Below are positions 1 through 11,838 of a DNA stretch of 64,000 nucleotides, one piece after another. The DNA is from Papio anubis (taxonomy: Eukaryota; Chordata; Mammalia; Primates; Cercopithecidae). Each line of letters starts with the position of its first letter. Position 1 is the stretch's first letter. A program made the position numbers and the translations under genes. The notes beneath the pieces were generated by a model. The model worked only from the letters and a program-made list of their open reading frames with translations. It was not told the origin of the DNA and searched no databases. The stretch is from the NCBI RefSeq assembly GCF_008728515.1, contig NC_044996.1:102431287-102495286 (forward strand), given 5' to 3'.

Positions 1-1385
1 ATAGTTACCAAAACAGCATGGTACTGGTATAAAAATAGGCACATAGACCAATGGAACAGAATAAAGAACCCAGAAATAAAGCCAAATACTTACAGCTAAC
101 CGATCTTTGACAAAGCAAACAAAAACATGAAGTAGGGAAAGGACATCCTATTCAACAAATGGTGCTGGGATAATTGGCAAGCCATACGTAGAAGAAAGAA
201 ACTGGATCCTCATCTCTCACCTGATACAAAAAATCAACTCAAAATGAATCAAGTACTTAAATCTAAGGCCTAAAACCCTAAAAAATTCTAGAAGATAACA
301 TCAGTATCTAGACATCTTCTAGACATTGGCTTAGGCAGAGTTCATGACCAAGAACCCAAAAGCAAATGCAACAAAAACAAAAATAAATACGTGGGACCTA
401 ATTAAACTAAAAACTTCTGCACTCTGATTACAGCAGAGCAAACAGACAACCCACAGAGTGGGAGAAAATATTCACAAAGGACTAATATCCAGACTCAGGG
501 AACTCAGAAAACTCCGCAAGAAAAAACAAATAATCCCATCAAAAAGTGGGCAAAGGATATTAATAAATTCTCAAAAGAAGATATACAAATGACCAACAAA
601 CATACTTAAAAATGCTCAACATCACTAATTAGCAGGGAAATGCAAAGCAAAACCACAATGAGATACCACCTTACTCCTGCAAGTATGGCCATAATTTTAA
701 AAAATCAAAAAATAATAGATGCTGGCATGGATGTGGTGAAAAGGGAACATTTTTACACTGCTGGTGGAAATGTATACTAGTACAAACACTATGGAAAACA
801 GTATAAAGATTTCTTAAAGAACTAAAAGTAGAACTTCTGTTTGATCCAGCAATCCCAATACTGGGTATCTACCCAGAGGAAAAGAAGTCATTATATGAAA
901 AAGACACTTGTACATGCATGTTTATAGCAGCACAATTTGCAATTGCAAAAATATGGAACCAGGCTAAATGCCCATAGACCAAGTGGCTAAAGAAAGTGTG
1001 GTACATATACACCATGGAATTCTACTCAACCGTATAAAGGAACGAAATAATGGCAAATACAGCAACCTGGATAGAGTTGGAGACTATTACTCTGAGTGAA
1101 GTAACTCAGGAATGGAAAACCAAATATCATATGTTCTCATTGATAAGTGGGAGCTAAGCTATGAGGACACACAGGCATATGAATGATATAATGGACTTTG
1201 GGGATTTGGGAGGAAGTAGGGGTAAAGGATAAAAGACTACACACTGGATACAGTGTACACTGCTCAGGTGATGGGCTCACCAAAATCTCAGTAATTACCA
1301 CTAAATAATTTATCCATGTAACCAAAAACCACCTGTTTTCCAAAAACGATTGAAAGAAATAAAAATAAATACATTAACAAAAAAG
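1..1385 (+). mobile_element. L1 3' portion (end of ORF2 plus 3' UTR), primate L1PB/L1MA-like
   Basis: The window opens inside L1 ORF2: the block around 1-110 matches the C-terminal ORF2 segment that includes 'ccaatggaacagaataaaga'. It runs through the usual ORF2 landmarks ('gagataccacctta', 'ctggtggaaatgta', 'ttctcattgataagtgggag') into a 3' UTR that ends in an A-rich tail near 1360-1385. The 5' part lies outside the window. Many stops and indels break the frame, so it is a dead copy. The 3' UTR phrase 'tatccatgtaaccaaaaacc' suggests an L1PB or L1MA subfamily rather than a young L1PA. Confidence 0.85.
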
Positions 1386-2168
1386 AATGTTCATAACATC
1401 TTTATTCTTAATAGCCAGCAATTAAAAGCAACCCAAATATCATTCAACAGAAGAATGGATAAAAACACTGTGGTATATTCACATGATGGAATATTTCTCA
1501 GCAACAAAAATGAATAAACTACTGATAAACACACAGTATGGATGGATCATAAACATGTTGAGCAAAATAATCCAGACACAAAAAAATGCACATTATATTA
1601 CCATTTATATTATGTTCTAGAACAATTAAGATAATTAAACCCTTTGAACAATTAACCAAATGTTTAATTGAATTGTCTAATGTGTTTGATTAAATTACAT
1701 TGAAATTGTTAAATTAATTAAACAATTAAAATAATATCTATGGTAATAATCAGATCAATGGTTATCTTTTGCAAGAACTTTCTCAGGTGATAGAAATGTT
1801 CTATATCCAGTTTTGACTCTTAATTATACAGATGTATACAATTGTTAAAATTCTGCCAGGCATGGTGGCTCACACCTGTAATCCCAGCACTTTCGGAGGG
1901 AGAGGCAGGCGGATCACCTGAGGTCGGGAGTTCGAGACCAGCCTGACCAACATGGAGAAACCCCGTCTCTACTAAAAATACAAAATTAGCCAAGTGTGGT
2001 GGCACATGCCTGTAATCCCAGCTACTTGGGAGGCTGAGGCAGGAGAACTGCTTGAAACCTGGAGTTGGAGGTTGCAGTGAGCCGAGATTGCACCATTGCA
2101 CTTCAGCCTGGGCAACAAGAGCGAGACTTTGTCTCAAAAACAAACAAAAATACATTGAATGCCAAATA

Positions 2169-2170
<2 letters not shown>
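1386..2170 (+). mobile_element. Older L1M 3' fragment, split by an Alu
   Basis: The landmarks 'aatagccagcaattaaaagc', 'agaatggataaaaacactgt' and 'tggaatatttctcagcaaca' follow the 3' end of ORF2 in mammalian-age L1M elements. It continues past the Alu at 1855-2150. An AT-rich patch at about 1618-1735 repeats the motifs aattaaac and gtttaatt and looks expanded compared with the family. No coding capacity remains. Confidence 0.65.
1855..2150 (+). mobile_element. AluS-like SINE, full length
   Basis: A complete dimeric Alu: left arm 'ggtggctcacacctgtaatc', internal A-rich linker, right arm with 'gttgcagtgagccgagattg', and a tail of caaacaaaaa type. The 'gagaccagcctgaccaacatgg' type left arm indicates AluS rather than AluY. 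It is inserted in the old L1M fragment. Confidence 0.92.

Positions 2171-2202
<32 letters not shown>
2171..2202. repeat. (TG)n microsatellite
   Basis: Sixteen uninterrupted TG units. It lies between the Alu-split L1M tail and the next L1. Confidence 0.97.
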
Positions 2203-2205
<3 letters not shown>

Positions 2206-2220
2206 TTTAAAAATGATTGA

Positions 2221-2655
2221 ATATAGCAAAGACATGGAATCAACCTAAATGCCTATCAATGGAAAAAAAGGAAGTGGTACATATATACTGTGGAATACTA
2301 TGCAACCATAAAAAATAAGGAGATCATTTCCTTTGCAGGGACATGAATGGAGCTGGAGGCCATTATCCTTAGCAAACTAACACAGGAACAGAAAACCAAA
2401 TACCACGTGTTCTCACTTATAAGTGGGAGCTAAATGATGAGAATATATGGATGCGTAGAGGGGAACCACAGACAGTGGGGCCTCCTGGAGGGTGGAGGGT
2501 TGGGGGAGGGACAGGATCAGGAAAAATGACTAACTAGTACTAGGCTTAATACCTGGGTGACAAAATAATTTATACAACAAACCCCATGACACAATTTTAC
2601 CTATATAACAAACCTGCACTTGTAGCCCTGAACTTAAAAGTTGTGTTTTTTTTTT
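2221..2655 (+). mobile_element. 5'-truncated L1 3' end (L1P-like)
   Basis: It starts in late ORF2 ('agcaaagacatggaatcaac') and includes 'cctttgcagggacatgaatg', 'ttctcacttataagtgggag' and a G-rich 3' UTR with 'gggttgggggagggacagg'. The 3' UTR ends near 2640 at 'gaacttaaaagttgtg', followed by a T-rich run. It is a typical truncated retroposition product. Confidence 0.8.
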
Positions 2656-4085
2656 TTTGTACACAAAAAAACACAGCAAAAAAATTAAAACTGAAATTTT
2701 AACCATATTTATCTCTAAAAGTAATCTCATTACCTGTTAACATAGTATTTTAATTAAAACATATACGTATCTTCCCAAATGAAAGATAATTTAATCAGAA
2801 GAGTAGAATAGTTTTACATTTTTGGAAATCTCTCTAATGCCTGGCTTAATTAAAGACAGTTAAATTCTCTTAAAAAATGATTGAATAGAGCTATGTAAAT
2901 CTTCAGAAGAACCTTTCAGTCATTTCAAAACACTAAATTCACCTTTATGAAGAAAACAGGGAAATCAGTTTATAGTTGAGTAATTTTCTGCTGCTAATCC
3001 CTGTGATTAACCTATTGGCTCTCTACATTTTATCTCCATATATACTTCTGGAATTTTAATGATTTTTCAGTAAAGACATGATTTATCATACAGATCAACA
3101 AACATTTGTATATTTACTTATTTAAATGTTCAATAAGTAAAGAGTATTTTAGAATACTTATTTTTACACTGCCACTGTATCACTTGTATTAATTAGAAAT
3201 GTTTTTAGCTTCAGGTAACAGATAACTTGACTAAAATGTTTTTAAGCACACATATAATTTTGTTTATTTAATAAAAATCCCTGAAGTTGGTAGTCTCAGT
3301 GGTGGCCCAGCATTTTAATGATATCCTGAGGACCAAGCTCTTCCTATCTGAGAAGAGCTTCCTATTACTATGATGGCTTTCATCCCTAAACTTGCCACTT
3401 CTCTTGGAGTTTTGCTACCTAAAGTAGATTTTCCTTCGCAAGGAAGGAGAAATAGTTTTTGAGTGGGTAGGCAAAAATAAATGTCTCAATTCTAATGCCC
3501 TATTTAAGAAAACCTAAGCCAGTCTTATCCACCCTATGCAAAAGAAAATGTCATAAACAGTGACCTAATTGTTGCTGCTTTAGCTCTAATTATAATTAGA
3601 GTGAGCATGATTACAGACATGCTTCTAACCCATGAAGGCTCCTTCCTAAAATTTCAGTCTAAATCACAATTTATATATTTCCTGTTTGTCTATCCTCTTC
3701 ATCACGGTTTAAAAAAAAAAAAATTCTTAGCTACACTTATGCACTTTGTCTTCTAGATAGCTTGATAATTAGCTTGCTTCATTTAGTTGTTTATAATTTT
3801 TGCAAGCATTTTGATTGAAATGACATTGCATTTACAAAGCAATTTTGGTGGAATTGAAAATTGCATATAGTTTTGTAAGTATTACGAGAAAGAGTTTCCT
3901 CTGTACATTGATGAATCTATCTGTAAGCAAGATCCTTGAAGAGGCTGATGTTGTAGGGGAGAAAGACAGTGAAAAGTGGCTCACATCCCACCTAAAATGA
4001 TGGCTGGCAAATACGATGTAGCCACAACGTTTCGAGTAAGTGAAAATACTTACAAAGAATTACATTATAGTGCTTTGTAAAATTT
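2656..4085. other. No gene seen; mostly unique AT-rich sequence
   Basis: No exon, RNA gene or recent repeat is visible. The part at about 3190-3560 ('gttggtagtctcagtggtgg', 'catcccta') resembles a decayed interspersed repeat that I cannot name. A short A-run lies at 3711-3723. Confidence 0.5.
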
Positions 4086-4090
4086 AAGTT

Positions 4091-4242
4091 TCTTTGAGTC
4101 AGGGTCTTTCTCTGTCACCTTGGCTGAAGTGCAGTGGCGTAAAAAATAGCTCAATGTAAGCTTAAATTCCTAGACTCAAACATTTGTCCCACCTAGGCCT
4201 CCCAAAGCACTGGGATGACAGGCATGAACCACCACACCTGGA
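4091..4242 (-). mobile_element. Partial old Alu (AluJ or FLAM-type monomer), antisense
   Basis: The complement reads as one diverged Alu arm: 'agtcagggtctttctctgtc', 'gaagtgcagtggcg', 'gggatgacaggcatgaacca'. At about 150 bases it is monomer sized, and part of the middle looks deleted. Divergence is high, in line with an AluJ or fossil left monomer. Confidence 0.7.
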
Positions 4243-4555
4243 AGGTATTATAATACCAAGTAAAGGTATAAACAGAGAAGTGGGAGAAGAGCTGGTGTAG
4301 TGACTAAAACAAAACAAGAGGAATGAGATTCAGCCCTGAAGGAATATTATTTGGCACTAAAGGAACATTATTATGCTACAGGCACTGATATACTGCAATA
4401 AACTGTATTTGGACATCACAGAGAATTCCCATGATAACAAAAATGAGGTCTGGCATCATTCGTAAGAGTCCTGTTCTCCTATATAAAATAGATCAGCATT
4501 CTCCTATAATGAGTCACAAAGTAACTAGGCTTTCATCCACAGTTAAGATTTATCA

Positions 4556-4780
4556 TGAGACTTAAATTAGATACTGTATAAAGTGCTTGATATATTGCCA
4601 GTCATATAGTGTGGGCTTAGTAAATGGTTACTATTACTATACATAGAGGAATATAATCATAGATAGTATTAGCTCCACTTTACAGATATGGATAATGAGG
4701 CTAAGATCCCTTCAACAGCTTTTTCAAGGTCTTACAGATGATATACACCTGTCTGACTCCTAAATTATGTTACGTTCTCA
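4556..4780. mobile_element. MIR-like SINE remnants
   Basis: 'aaagtgcttgatatattgcc' followed by 'gggcttagtaaatggttact' matches the 3' end of a MIR in plus orientation. The next part, 'actttacagatatggataat' then 'gaggctaag', matches the complementary MIR core. Two fragments in opposite orientation, or a rearranged copy, are equally possible. Confidence 0.5.
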
Positions 4781-5029
4781 CTATACTTTGCTACCTACAT
4801 TATCTATCCAGTATCTTATTCTAGGTAAGCCACTTACCAAGCTTTTTGGTTAAGGATGATGACATCAAGGCGACAATTTCCCCCTGCCAAGACAGATGTA
4901 TGGCGTGATCAGTCTGCTCATTAAAAAATGGGGAAAGAAACTTGAATTTGAAAGTTTCCCCAAAACATGGAATCTATGGACATGAAAGTCATCATAAATG
5001 CCTTCAATACATTTGTTTGATTTCAAGAT

Positions 5030-5182
5030 TATCACAGAATCAGTGGTTGTTAGACACTGAAGATCATCTAGTCCATGCCCTTTAAATGATAGAACGACAG
5101 CTGAGCAGGTAAGGAACTTGCAAGAATTAGCACTAGAATCCAGGCCTCCTGAATCCCAGGCCATTCCAGTTCTATGAACTAA
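5030..5182 (-). mobile_element. MIR-family SINE fragment, antisense
   Basis: The order 'gatcatctagtccatgccct' ... 'aaggaacttgcaag' ... 'atccaggcctcctgaatccc' follows the antisense MIR-type pattern (cattttacagatgagg ... caaggtcacacagc ... acccaggtctcctgactcc) at high divergence. No gene is inferred here. Confidence 0.5.
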
Positions 5183-5529
5183 TATTATGGACACAAAATG
5201 TGAATTGTATCAATCTATGTATGAAAACCATACCTTTTTATAGCAACATTAAGAATCATTACATACTTTACTAAATCTAAAAATTATTCAAAATATTTTT
5301 ATGTTTAAAATTTTTCTTTGTAATTTGTTTTACTATAGCTAAGGAAACAGAGCAAACTTCCCCCTCATTCCTGCTCTATTCCTTAGCATTGAAAAGTTTG
5401 ATGGGTATTCTTCCATCTTTTTGTCAATTCATTTAAATACTTGGAATTTAGATATTTAGCTTGGGAGGTTAGCTAGCTGAAAAATCTTCTACTTGTTTTT
5501 TTGTCAGTCAATACAAACAAATCTACTTA

Positions 5530-6460
5530 ACTTTTTATAGCTGCTGCATATATTCAATTGCATCAATATTTTATAACTTATTTTATTATTCCCTCATGAT
5601 AATTTGTTTCCAATATTTCAAAATTAGTTTTCAGAAAAGTGCTGCAATTAATCTCTACATGCCTCTTTGTGCACTTGTGTGCTCAGTCTTTCTCGGGATA
5701 GATACCAGGTATACCAGTATAATATCTAAACACAGTTACAATCATACCTATATCTGTAGGGGATTGGTTCCAGGATCTCTCATAGATAACAAAATTCGCG
5801 GATACTCAAGTCCCTGTCTACATTCTCCCATATACTTTAAGCCATCTCTAGATTATTTATAATACCGAACACAATATAAATGCTATGTAAATGGTTTTAC
5901 AATTTATTGTTTAGGGAATGACCAAAAAAAAGTATGTATGTGTTTAGCACATAAGCAATATTTTTTTTTCCTGACTCCACATTTGGTTGAATCCTTAGGT
6001 ATGGAACCCATGGATATTAAAAGCTGACTGTACATGCTGCTGCCAGTTTACATAACTTCCAGTAGTATATGAGAAATATGTGCTAAATATGTGCTAACTC
6101 TTGACATTACTAATTCTTAGGTGTTACCTGATGGGCAAGTAATGATATTTTATGCTTCTATTCATTCAAATGTATGCAATTCGCAGTATGTTAACACAAT
6201 ATTTGTATTTCTTTCCCTTTTACTTATTTTTTACTTTTGTATTGCTTGTCCTTTTCATATGAGTGTATATCTATATTTTCTTGATATTAATTCATTATGT
6301 GTTATATAGAACAACCATATTTTCCAAGTATTTTTTCTGGAGGGCATGGAACTGTTTCTTAATTTTCGTTTGACAAAATCAGTCATTCTTTTCCTTTTTG
6401 ATGTCTATGTCTTTCCTACCTGAAGATTATAAGAATACACTTTAACTTTTACTTTTGTAT
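5530..6460 (-). mobile_element. Ancient L1 (L1M or HAL1) fragment, antisense, split by MER2
   Basis: Flanks on both sides of the MER2 match antisense late ORF2 of old L1s: 'gtgctgcaattaatctctac' on the left, then 'gccagtttacataacttcca' and 'cctttttgatgtctatgtc' on the right. The match is old and patchy, so the limits are approximate. Confidence 0.5.
5743..6031 (+). mobile_element. MER2 (TcMar-Tigger non-autonomous DNA transposon)
   Basis: Left end 'ggggattggttccaggatct', then 'gatactcaagtccctgtcta', 'atactttaagccatctctag', 'gctatgtaaatgg', 'tgtttagggaatgacc', and right end 'ggatattaaaagctgactgt'. This is the full order of MER2, with partly degraded inverted ends. It has no transposase of its own and is immobile. 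Confidence 0.88.
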
Positions 6461-6584
6461 CTGGCTTCTTTAAGTTTAGCTTTTTTTACCCATCTCAAAT
6501 GCAAATGTGAAGGATTATGTGGTTTAGTTAATAAAGTTGTAGAATTATGTTACAAAGCAGTAAGCATTCAGGAAATGAAAACTC

Positions 6585-6690
6585 AATTGTGTGTATATAA
6601 TATATACATATTATATACTATATGTAATATATAAAGATATATATTTATATATATACAAATATATATATATATATTTTTTAAAACTGAAAA
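6585..6690. repeat. (TA)-rich low-complexity tract
   Basis: Runs of ta, tata and atatat dominate, including 'atatatatatatatatattt' at about 6660-6678. No coding or RNA signal is visible. Confidence 0.9.
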
Positions 6691-7324
6691 ACCTTCCCAT
6701 CATCCCCAGAGGGTTTATATTCATTTATTGGAGAAATAAGTCTATCTAAATCTTATTTTGCCCATTTTCCAAGCTTTGTGTTAATTTCTATTTTTAGTAT
6801 ATTTTGGCTTTTAATTTATTTTATTTTCTGCATTTTGTTGAGTTGTCAACTTCTCTTTGTTCACTGCTCCTTTTCAACATATTGCATCTTTGTATTTCAA
6901 TTGAAACTTTAATCCATATAAAATTAATATTATATATGTTACTGTATATTTAAATGTGGAAAATACAGTTGATCACTTATGATATCTATCCAGGACAAAA
7001 TGTTGTCATGCTTTCACTTTTCTTCACTCCATGCTCCTACCTCACAACACATGTGCACACATATGTGCATCCAGTTGACATTCTCTGGAGTTTTCAACCT
7101 AAACCAATATTAAATTCTGTGACATAATACATTAGGAAATATTTAAAGAGAAATAAAAGTTTGGCTACTTTGCTTAGCAAAATGAAAACTAAATCTTGGG
7201 AGAGGAAGATATTGACCTCAAGAAAAGATAGAGAAAGAAGATGTCGCTTTAAAAGAGGTTTTTGTGGACTGCAAACTTTCTAACTCCTTAAATGTCCAAA
7301 ATTTTCTTTATCTTCATGCTTGTA
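6691..7324. other. No gene seen; AT-rich intergenic DNA
   Basis: I see no repeat or gene that I can support. Short reading frames here have no recognisable domain. Confidence 0.5.
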
Positions 7325-7425
7325 AAGGTAAGTGTACATGCATATTTATATATGTATGTGTGTATATAAGCATATATACATGCATGCACATGTGTGTATA
7401 TATGCATGTATACCACACACAGACA
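7325..7425. repeat. Imperfect (TA/TG/CA)n simple repeat
   Basis: Alternating purine-pyrimidine motifs (gtgtatat, atgcatgcac, tatgcatgta, cacacaca) run for about 100 bases. Such sequence can adopt Z-DNA, and nothing else is encoded. Confidence 0.8.
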
Positions 7426-7569
7426 CTCATACGACAAAGAAATAATATCAAGAATATGTAAGAAAAATGTTATTTAATTTCAAAAGAGAAAAGGATAGAA
7501 ACTGGTTACAGGTGTAAGAGGAAGCCCCAGCGCACATGAAAACTCATTAAACTATAGTCCATACCACAG

Positions 7570-7990
7570 AAATGCAGAATAAAATAACTCAGAAATTTAT
7601 ATTTTTTCCAAAGAGATGGGTATATTTTTAAGATGAAAATAATAACTCACATTGGCAAGAAAATGTTCACTCTATCACATTTTTGTGAGGGTGGAACTGA
7701 TAAAAAAGTTTTTGAGATTAATCTGATATAATAGATAAAAATTTTAAATATACATGTTGAGCCATTTCCTTCTAGTAATCTATCAAAAATAATTCAAAAA
7801 GGTACATATAAGGATGTTTACTGTAATATATATGTAGTAGCAAATAATTAGAAATTACACAAGTATCCATCAATAAGACATAAAAAATAATTATGGTACA
7901 TCTATGTGGGTGAATATTGGGCAGCAAAGAAAGTGAATTATTTTTATATGTAAGTATATAGATATATCTATACATATAAATAATTTCATA
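7570..7990 (+). mobile_element. Old L1M/L1ME 3' fragment
   Basis: 'aggatgtttactgtaatata', 'tccatcaataagacataaa', 'attatggtacatctatgtgg' and 'tattgggcagcaaagaaa' match the end of ORF2 in mammalian-age L1ME elements. Divergence is high and the edges are approximate. Confidence 0.6.
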
Positions 7991-9023
7991 TATATTTTTA
8001 TATAAACCAATTTGTTACATCTAATATAAGCCAAACTACTAAGGTAGGTTATGTTTGTAGATTGAGATTAAATTTTTTTTTGCTTTCTAATTTATATACA
8101 CTCTGTTAAATTTTCATTTTTACCAGGCACATACATCATTTTATTTATTAAATTTATCTTCAGTGGAATGATGTCAGCAAAAAATGGTAGAGTAACGAGC
8201 TTCAAAAGTCTTACTCTCCAAAAAAAATCAAGAAAAACTGGCAAAAACAGTCAGAACCAACTTTTTCAGGACATTGGAAACTAAGCAAAAGCTGTAGTAA
8301 CTTAGGTGCTACTTATTCAAGTAAAACAGCTAAATCTCAGGAAGAACAGTGAGCTTTGTGGTATTTTAACTTACTCTGTCCCATTCCCTCTTCCCCAGTG
8401 GTAGACTTGAAAACAATAGCCTGCATTCCTAATATCTGTATAGGAGGGAGGATAATGGATCTCATTTACAAATTATCCTTAGTTGATCTGTCAAGTGGTT
8501 TACTGGGAGATCCACTCAAACGTTTGTCTTTATTTTGCCTGAGTGGAACTCTCACGTGCTAAAACCTGTACTCAGAAGACATTCGTTGAAAACATTTACA
8601 GATAAATATTTTAGTCTTTGCTGCTGAGGCAATGGATAACAGTGGGGCAAACAATACACTAAGCAAAAAGCTTGTGAGGAAAGGCTGGGGAGTGAGATGT
8701 TTTGGGGGAATAAGGGCTTCGAAAAGTTCCAATATATTCCTGGGATTATGGAAAGCTCTCTGCATGCCAGGATTCTGCCCATGCTCAGGGAAGACCTGGG
8801 AATGTCCTAAGCTCTTATCTCTGGTTGACTTTGAGGCCCTGTGCAAACAGGTAATGAAGGTTAAGTCAGAGTTGTAAACTTCTTGGCTAAGTGTTGAAGG
8901 CATGCTCTTTCCCCAGAACCAATATGCAAAACTGGGATATTTTTTGGTTCCAGACTTTAGGGAAATCTCTATCTGATCATTAGCTGACCACTAAGATAAT
9001 GGAACAGAAACTTCAGTGAGCAC

Positions 9024-9131
9024 ACATGATAAAGAATACATATTTTACAAAATTAATTCACATGAGAAAGAACACAAACTTTACAAAATTAGCTTACATG
9101 ATAAACAATACAAACTTTACAATATTAGCTT
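9024..9131 (+). repeat. 36-bp x 3 tandem repeat inside the L1M 5' region
   Basis: Three units at 9024-9059, 9060-9095 and 9096-9131 share the pattern acatga(t/g)aaa ... tttacaa(a/t)att. Units 2 and 3 are closest to each other, and unit 1 has more changes. Confidence 0.9.
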
Positions 9132-9599
9132 AGAAAAGTCACTAAACAAACAACCACAATAAGCACAATGACAGTAAATCCCAGAAAGGGAGGAAATCTG
9201 ATTTTCAGAGTTCCCACATTATAACATTCAAAACGTCCAATCTTCAGGGAAAGAAATGAAGCATACATAAAACTAAGAAAGCATGAGTTATTCAGATCAA
9301 GAAGAAAGAAAGTAAAGATTACAGTGAAGGCAAATGTAAGACCGAATAGATAAATAATAGAGAAAATTAATTAAATGAAAAGTTGGTTCTTTGAAGAGAT
9401 GAAAAATTGATCATCATTTAGCTAGATGGACCAAAGGGGGAAAAAAGACTCAAATTACTAAAATTGAGAATGAAAGTGGGGATGTTATTATTTTCCTTAC
9501 AGAAATAAAAAGGATCATAAAAATACTTTGAATAATTATATGCCAGCGAATTAGATAACCTAGATATATTGGACAAATTCCTAAAATTACACAAACTGT

Positions 9600-10112
9600 T
9601 ATAGGAGAAAAAAGATTTATTTTCGAATCCACTGCTAGGTTCATAACTGAGTGCCATATAAGAAAGGACAGATTAATAAGAGAAAAGCATAACAAATTTA
9701 TTTAATGTAAGTTTTAAGTGACATAAGAGGCTTCAGAAATGAAGATCCAAAGAAACAGGAAAACCTATGTCTTTGTATACTTAGGATTGATAAAGAGTGG
9801 ATAGTCATGCAGAAGTACGATTGGAGGGCAAACTGGTATGATCTCATGGTAATAAACTGAAAGAAACATAGCAACACCTGTTAGCACAGATTCTTCTCTA
9901 CATCCTGTGTCTTCAGAGATAAGTACATTCCTTTCCTTAAGGTATATGGTGGGTACCTCTGGAATGGTTTTATGACCTATTTCAAGAGACAGTCAGCTCG
10001 GTTTTATAGCCTGTTTCAGGAGAGAAGGGGCAAGAAGAAGATGAGAGCAACTCTGTTGCTTCAACTCCTTTGTCAAATGCCAAGGTGTCCTATTTTGGGG
10101 TAGCATGTACTG
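9600..10112 (-). mobile_element. Solo LTR inserted antisense in the L1M
   Basis: On the complement it runs from the 'ctaccccaaaataggacacc' 5' type through to 'aatctgtcctttcttatatg' and a pyrimidine-rich end. The same family recurs at 39141-39716 and 61029-61480. The host L1 is interrupted cleanly: 'aactgt' is present at both edges (9594-9599 and 10113-10118), which fits a short target duplication. No internal viral genes are present. The exact LTR family was not assigned (ERV class I or L). Confidence 0.75.
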
Positions 10113-10686
10113 AACTGTATCACTACCAAAACAGACTCAAGAATAAATAGAAAATCTGCTATAACAAGTAAAAAGATTGAGTAAGTAATCAAATCGTTTC
10201 CAATAAAGTACAGCCCAAGGCCAGGTGACTTCATAGATAAATTCTATTAAATGTTTAAAGAAGAATTAATACCAATCCTAAAATTATTCCAAAACATAAA
10301 AAAGGTGTGGGAACACTTTCTAACTCATTCTACATGGCCAGTATTACCTTGATACTAAAGTCAGAAAAATACACCAAAAGAAAAGGAGGCTACAGACCAA
10401 TATCCCTTATGAATATCAATGCAATCACCATCAACAAAACACTACCTAACCCAAGTCACCAGCATACGAAAAGGAGTATACACCATGAGTGAGAATTATC
10501 TCAGAAATGTAAAATTGGTTTAAAAATACACGAACATCTCAATAGATGCAGAGAAAACATTTGACAAAATCCAACACCCTTTCACGACAAAAACACTCAA
10601 CAAACTAGGAATAGAAGGAAACTTCCTTAACCCGATGAAAGGCATCTATGCAAAACTCACATCATCAAACTTAATGGTGAAAAACT

Positions 10687-10741
10687 AAAAGTTTTCTCTG
10701 TAACAACAGAAACAGTTTCTGTTGTTACAGAGAAAACTTTT
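10687..10741. repeat. Perfect 27-bp inverted repeat with 1-nt spacer
   Basis: The left arm (10687-10713, starting aaaagttttctctg) is the exact complement of the right arm (10715-10741, ending gagaaaactttt). The spacer is a single a. A third partial copy of the right arm, gtttctgttgt, follows at 10743-10753. It sits where ORF2 of the host L1M should run straight from 'atggtgaaaaact' to the 'ctctcaccatttc' region. Confidence 0.97.
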
Positions 10742-11838
10742 GGTTTCTGTTGTAGTGATAGAGTTCTAGTCTGAAGGATGTCTACTCTCACCATTTCAAT
10801 TCAATATTGTACTGCAAATAATATCTAGATACATTAGGCAAGAAAAGGAAATATAAGGCATCTGGACTGGCAAATAAGAAGTAAAACTATATTAGTAGAT
10901 GACATAATCTTATATATAGGAAACCTTAAATAATCCACCAAACCAACCAACTAACCAACCGACCATAACTCTCCCAGAGCTAATAGTTTATTTCAGTTGT
11001 GTTTCAGGATGCAAGGTCAATATTTTGTATTAAATACAAAAATTAATTGTATTTCTATACACTAGCAATAAACAAATTAAAAGTGAAATTAAGAAAACAA
11101 TTCAATTTACAATAGCATCAAAAATAATAAACTACTTAAGAATAAATTAAGCCAAAAAAGGCAAGCCATGTACACTGAAAACTACAAATCATTGCAAAAG
11201 AAATGAAGAAGTCCTAAATAATGGAAAGATATCCCGTGGTTATTGACTGGAGGACTTAATGTTGTTAAGATGGCAATAGTACACCAAGTTACCTACAGAT
11301 TCAATGCAATCCCTTTCAAATTTCTAACTGCCTTTTTTTTTTTTTTTGCAGAAATGGACAAGCTAATTCTAAAATTCATATAAAAATGTAAGAGACCCAG
11401 ATACCCAAAACAATATTGAGAAACAAGAACAAAATTGAAGGGCTCACACTTCCCAATTTTAAATCTTTCTAGCAAGTTTTAAAATTGGGAAGTCATTACA
11501 GTAATTAAAGCAGTACGATACTGGCATAAGGATAGACATATGGCATAAAGGCAGACAATGGAATAGAATTGAGCTTCTAGAAATACACCTATACATCTTG
11601 GTCAATTAATTTTTGACAAAAATACTAAGATCGTTAAATGAGGGAAAGAATAGTTTTTTTCCACAAATGGTGCCGGGGCAATTGGATATCCACATACAAA
11701 AGAGTGAATTTAGATTCCTATATCATACAATATACAAAAATTAACTCAAAATGGATCAAATCCCTAAATATAATAGCGAAAACTACAAAACTTTTAAAAA
11801 GGAAACAACTGTAAATCTTCTGACCTTAGTTTAGGCAA

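Noticed and set aside
6585..6690. Replication origin or scaffold attachment site at the AT-rich tract
   Set aside because: AT-richness alone is not evidence. It reads as an ordinary (TA)n low-complexity tract.
9024..9131. CRISPR-like array of three spaced repeats
   Set aside because: Units are contiguous with no distinct spacers and lie in an L1M of a primate genome.
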